The notes below the pieces were generated by a model. It ran no database searches. It was not told where the DNA came from and was given only the letters and a program-made list of their open reading frames with translations. A stretch of 7,317 nt of DNA from the NCBI GenBank assembly GCA_964579325.1, contig CAZOHN010000183.1:1-7317 (forward strand). Reading direction: 5' to 3'. This DNA comes from CAZOHN01 sp964579325 (GTDB taxonomy: Bacteria; Pseudomonadota; Alphaproteobacteria; Rhodobacterales; Rhodobacteraceae). Shown here in pieces: positions 6,260 through 7,317 of this stretch (position 1 is the stretch's first letter; each line of letters begins with the position of its first letter). Position numbers and translations under genes: made by a program.

Positions 6260-6516
6260 CGCTTTGCCTCCGCGGCAAGCCCGGTGGCGCGGATGGCGTG
6301 GCTGACAGTGTCGCGGGTGACGACCAGCCAGGACTGGCAGGGGTCGTGGTACCACAGGTCGCGGGTCTCGCCGGCGGGGTTGTCGCGCAGGTAGACGTAG
6401 GCGTGCCAGGCCTCGTCGTCGGCCTCGGGGCCAGGGCGGTCGAGAAAGGTCTCGTGCCCGTAGTAGGTGAACTCGCGCCGGTCGCGCTCGCCGCAGAGGG
6501 GGCAGGTCAGGCGCAT
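6256..6516 (-). CDS. soxD: Sarcosine oxidase delta subunit SoxD
   Basis: SoxD is the small zinc-binding subunit of heterotetrameric sarcosine oxidase, needed for assembly and stability. The 86 residues are family-typical. It opens with MRLTCPLCGERDRREFTYYG, giving zinc ligands C5 and C8. The middle has the conserved EAWHAYVYLRDNPAGETRDL stretch, followed by LWYHDPCQSWLVVTRDTVSH with H57 and C60 as the other two presumed ligands. In characterised SoxD the second half of the site is His-X3-Cys; here it is His-X2-Cys, a one-residue difference checked on the nucleotides. The ATG at 6514-6516 is preferred over the in-frame ATG at 6552 because it has AGGAG 9 nt upstream and starts next to the zinc motif, as in relatives. 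It follows the unknown gene by 13 nt and overlaps soxA by 4 nt. Confidence 0.93.
   Translation of the reverse strand: MRLTCPLCGERDRREFTYYGHETFLDRPGPEADDEAWHAYVYLRDNPAGETRDLWYHDPCQSWLVVTRDTVSHAIRATGLAAEAKR
6267..6271 (-). promoter_or_regulatory. Ribosome binding site of soxA, inside soxD
   Basis: The minus strand reads GGAGG, 7 nt before the ATG at 6259. It rejects the longer in-frame start at 6355, whose 32 extra residues are Arg/Pro/His-rich shadow of soxD. Confidence 0.7.
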
Positions 6517-6525
6517 GCCGCAGGT

Positions 6526-6531
6526 CTCCTC
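6526..6531 (-). promoter_or_regulatory. Ribosome binding site of soxD, overlapping the upstream stop codon
   Basis: The minus strand reads GAGGAG, 9 nt before the ATG at 6516. It shares its first two bases with the TGA of the preceding gene (6530-6532), an arrangement suited to re-initiation by the same ribosome. Confidence 0.6.
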
Positions 6532-7069
6532 ACTCGTCGCAGACCGCGTCATCGACGCGGGGCAGGAAGAAGGTCACCGGTTCGCCCTTCACCTCGGCGA
6601 TGTCGAAGCCGCGGCAGACCTGACCGGCGTTGACCCCGAGCGACAGGGTGCGGATCATGATGCTGCGGTCGTCCTGCCCGATCACGTCCAAGCCGTCGCC
6701 GCTGCGTCCGTCCATACAGGGCTCGAAGCAGGTCATCCCGCCCGAGCCGTCGCAGATCAGGAAGGTCGAAAGCTCTTCGCCGGGGAACTCGGCCAGCATC
6801 GCGTCGCCCGGGAAATCGCCGAGCACGAGGTGGCCGCGTCCGGTCGGCATGACCGTGACCGAGCCGACGATCGTGCCCGCGGGAACGTTCGCACCCTCGT
6901 CCGCCTCCACCGGCCGCAGGTGCAGCCGCATCGCGGCGACGACCTGCGCGGGGTGGGACGCGAGATGACCCGCATTGTAGGTGCGCGCGAAGCAGCCGGG
7001 TTGCGGCCCGGCCAGCGCAGGCAAGGCCGCAAGCGTCAGGGCGAGGCTAGTGCAGGTTGTGCTGCGCAC
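6530..7069 (-). CDS. Exported cysteine-rich protein of unknown function inside the sox operon
   Basis: The gene encodes 179 residues with a GTG start (7067-7069), supported by GGAGGG 5 nt upstream. Residues 1-20 look like a Sec signal peptide: an Arg near the start, a hydrophobic core (LALTLAALPALAG) and an ALA motif that predicts cleavage after A20. The mature part has six cysteines: C26, C106, C114, C118, C152 and C177. That even number fits disulfides in the periplasm. Near the new N-terminus is GCFARTYNAGHLASHPAQVV, which looks like a conserved block. Later segments include MPTGRGHLVLGDFPGD, FLICDGSGGMTCFEPCMDG and RTLSLGVNAGQVCRGFD. No transmembrane segment, enzyme motif or haem CXXCH is visible. 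The style suggests a small Rhodobacterales family, but I cannot name one. It overlaps the soxB end by 23 nt and ends 13 nt before soxD, so it must be cotranscribed with the oxidase genes. It is not part of the known four-subunit enzyme. Confidence 0.8.
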   Translation of the reverse strand: MRSTTCTSLALTLAALPALAGPQPGCFARTYNAGHLASHPAQVVAAMRLHLRPVEADEGANVPAGTIVGSVTVMPTGRGHLVLGDFPGDAMLAEFPGEELSTFLICDGSGGMTCFEPCMDGRSGDGLDVIGQDDRSIMIRTLSLGVNAGQVCRGFDIAEVKGEPVTFFLPRVDDAVCDE

Positions 7070-7317
7070 CGGTGCCCTCCTCGTCCATGATGTTGCGGCC
7101 GGTGAGGAACCGGTCCAGCCGGAACTTCGCGGCCACCGCGTGCGGCTCCCCCGTGGCCATCAGGTGCGCCATGCACCAGCCCGAGGCGGGCACGGCCTTG
7201 AAGCCGCCGTAGTTCCAGCCGCAGTCGATGTAGAGACCCTCGACTGGCGTCCTGTCGATGATGGGCGAGCCGTCGGGCGACATGTCCATGATGCCCCCCC
7301 AGGACCGCAGCACTTTC
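7047..7317 (-). CDS. soxB: Sarcosine oxidase beta subunit SoxB, C-terminal part, cut by window edge
   Basis: SoxB is the catalytic flavin subunit of heterotetrameric sarcosine oxidase, a DAO-family oxidoreductase that binds FAD and shares a covalent FMN with SoxA. Only the last 89 residues are present, beginning ...KVLRSWGGIMDMSPDGSPII. The match to SoxB C-termini is clear: SWGGIMDMSPD, SPIIDRTPVEGLYIDCGW, then GGFKAVPASGWCMAHLMA, the conserved Gly/Lys motif close to the flavin. It finishes with FRLDRFLTGRNIMDEEGTG. The stop is TAG at 7047-7049. The N-terminal FAD-binding motif and the covalent FMN attachment site lie beyond the right edge. It is the first visible gene of the soxB-unknown-soxD-soxA-soxG run and overlaps the next gene by 23 nt. 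Confidence 0.93.
   Translation of the reverse strand, partial: KVLRSWGGIMDMSPDGSPIIDRTPVEGLYIDCGWNYGGFKAVPASGWCMAHLMATGEPHAVAAKFRLDRFLTGRNIMDEEGTGAQHNLH
7075..7080 (-). promoter_or_regulatory. Ribosome binding site of the exported cysteine-rich protein, inside soxB
   Basis: The minus strand reads GGAGGG, 5 nt before the GTG at 7069. It is embedded in the last codons of soxB and supports a real, translated gene rather than a chance open frame. Confidence 0.65.

Noticed and set aside
4094..6394. 766-codon open frame on the plus strand opposite soxA
   Set aside because: It is antisense to an unmistakable soxA. Its translation is rich in Arg, Gly, His and Pro with no recognisable domain, which is the typical shadow of a GC-rich gene.
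6517..6552. Extended N-terminus for SoxD (start at 6552)
   Set aside because: It would add 12 residues before the zinc motif, overlaps the upstream gene by 23 nt and ignores the GAGGAG placed for the ATG at 6516.
1..7317. CRISPR arrays, tRNA or rRNA genes, insertion sequences, phage or defence genes
   Set aside because: I saw no regularly spaced repeats, cloverleaf-like sequence, transposase motifs or terminal inverted repeats. Nearly all of the window is accounted for by the six genes and two short spacers.

Overview
The window is GC-rich (roughly two-thirds G+C by eye) and every credible gene lies on the minus strand, so genes are read from high to low coordinates. An alphaproteobacterium, probably Rhodobacterales, is the best fit. 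The reasons are a complete heterotetrameric sarcosine oxidase cluster of the soxBDAG type, an alphaproteobacterial-style DnaG followed directly by RpoD, and near-absence of the CcrM motif GANTC except for one tight cluster. The taxonomic call is inference from protein style and gene content.

The right two-thirds (about 2785-7317) is a sarcosine oxidase operon: the 3' end of soxB (cut by the window edge), an extra gene for an exported, cysteine-rich protein of unknown function, then soxD, soxA and soxG. The genes overlap or nearly touch: 23 nt for soxB/unknown, a 13-nt gap for unknown/soxD, 4 nt (ATGA) for soxD/soxA, 8 nt for soxA/soxG. All but the cut soxB have a visible purine-rich ribosome binding site. 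The encoded cytoplasmic flavoenzyme oxidatively demethylates sarcosine (or a related N-methyl amine) and passes the one-carbon unit to tetrahydrofolate. The extra exported protein does not belong to the canonical four-subunit enzyme and is the most unusual gene here.

A 142-bp gap (2643-2784) separates soxG from dnaG. It holds two small GC hairpins without T-tracts, a possible 29-codon ORF that begins inside the soxG end, and a sigma70-like promoter (TTGGCA, 17 bp, GATACT). The -10 box of that promoter lies only 6 nt before the dnaG ATG, which has no Shine-Dalgarno sequence, so the dnaG mRNA may be leaderless.

The left third is the conserved replication/transcription pair: dnaG (660-2642, complete) and rpoD (1-575, N-terminal third only). 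The 84-bp dnaG-rpoD spacer contains three copies of a GCGAATCA-type element, two direct and one inverted. This spacer plus the first 40 bases of the dnaG 3' end holds five of the six GANTC sites I found in the window, which suggests methylation-sensitive control or another protein-binding site upstream of rpoD.
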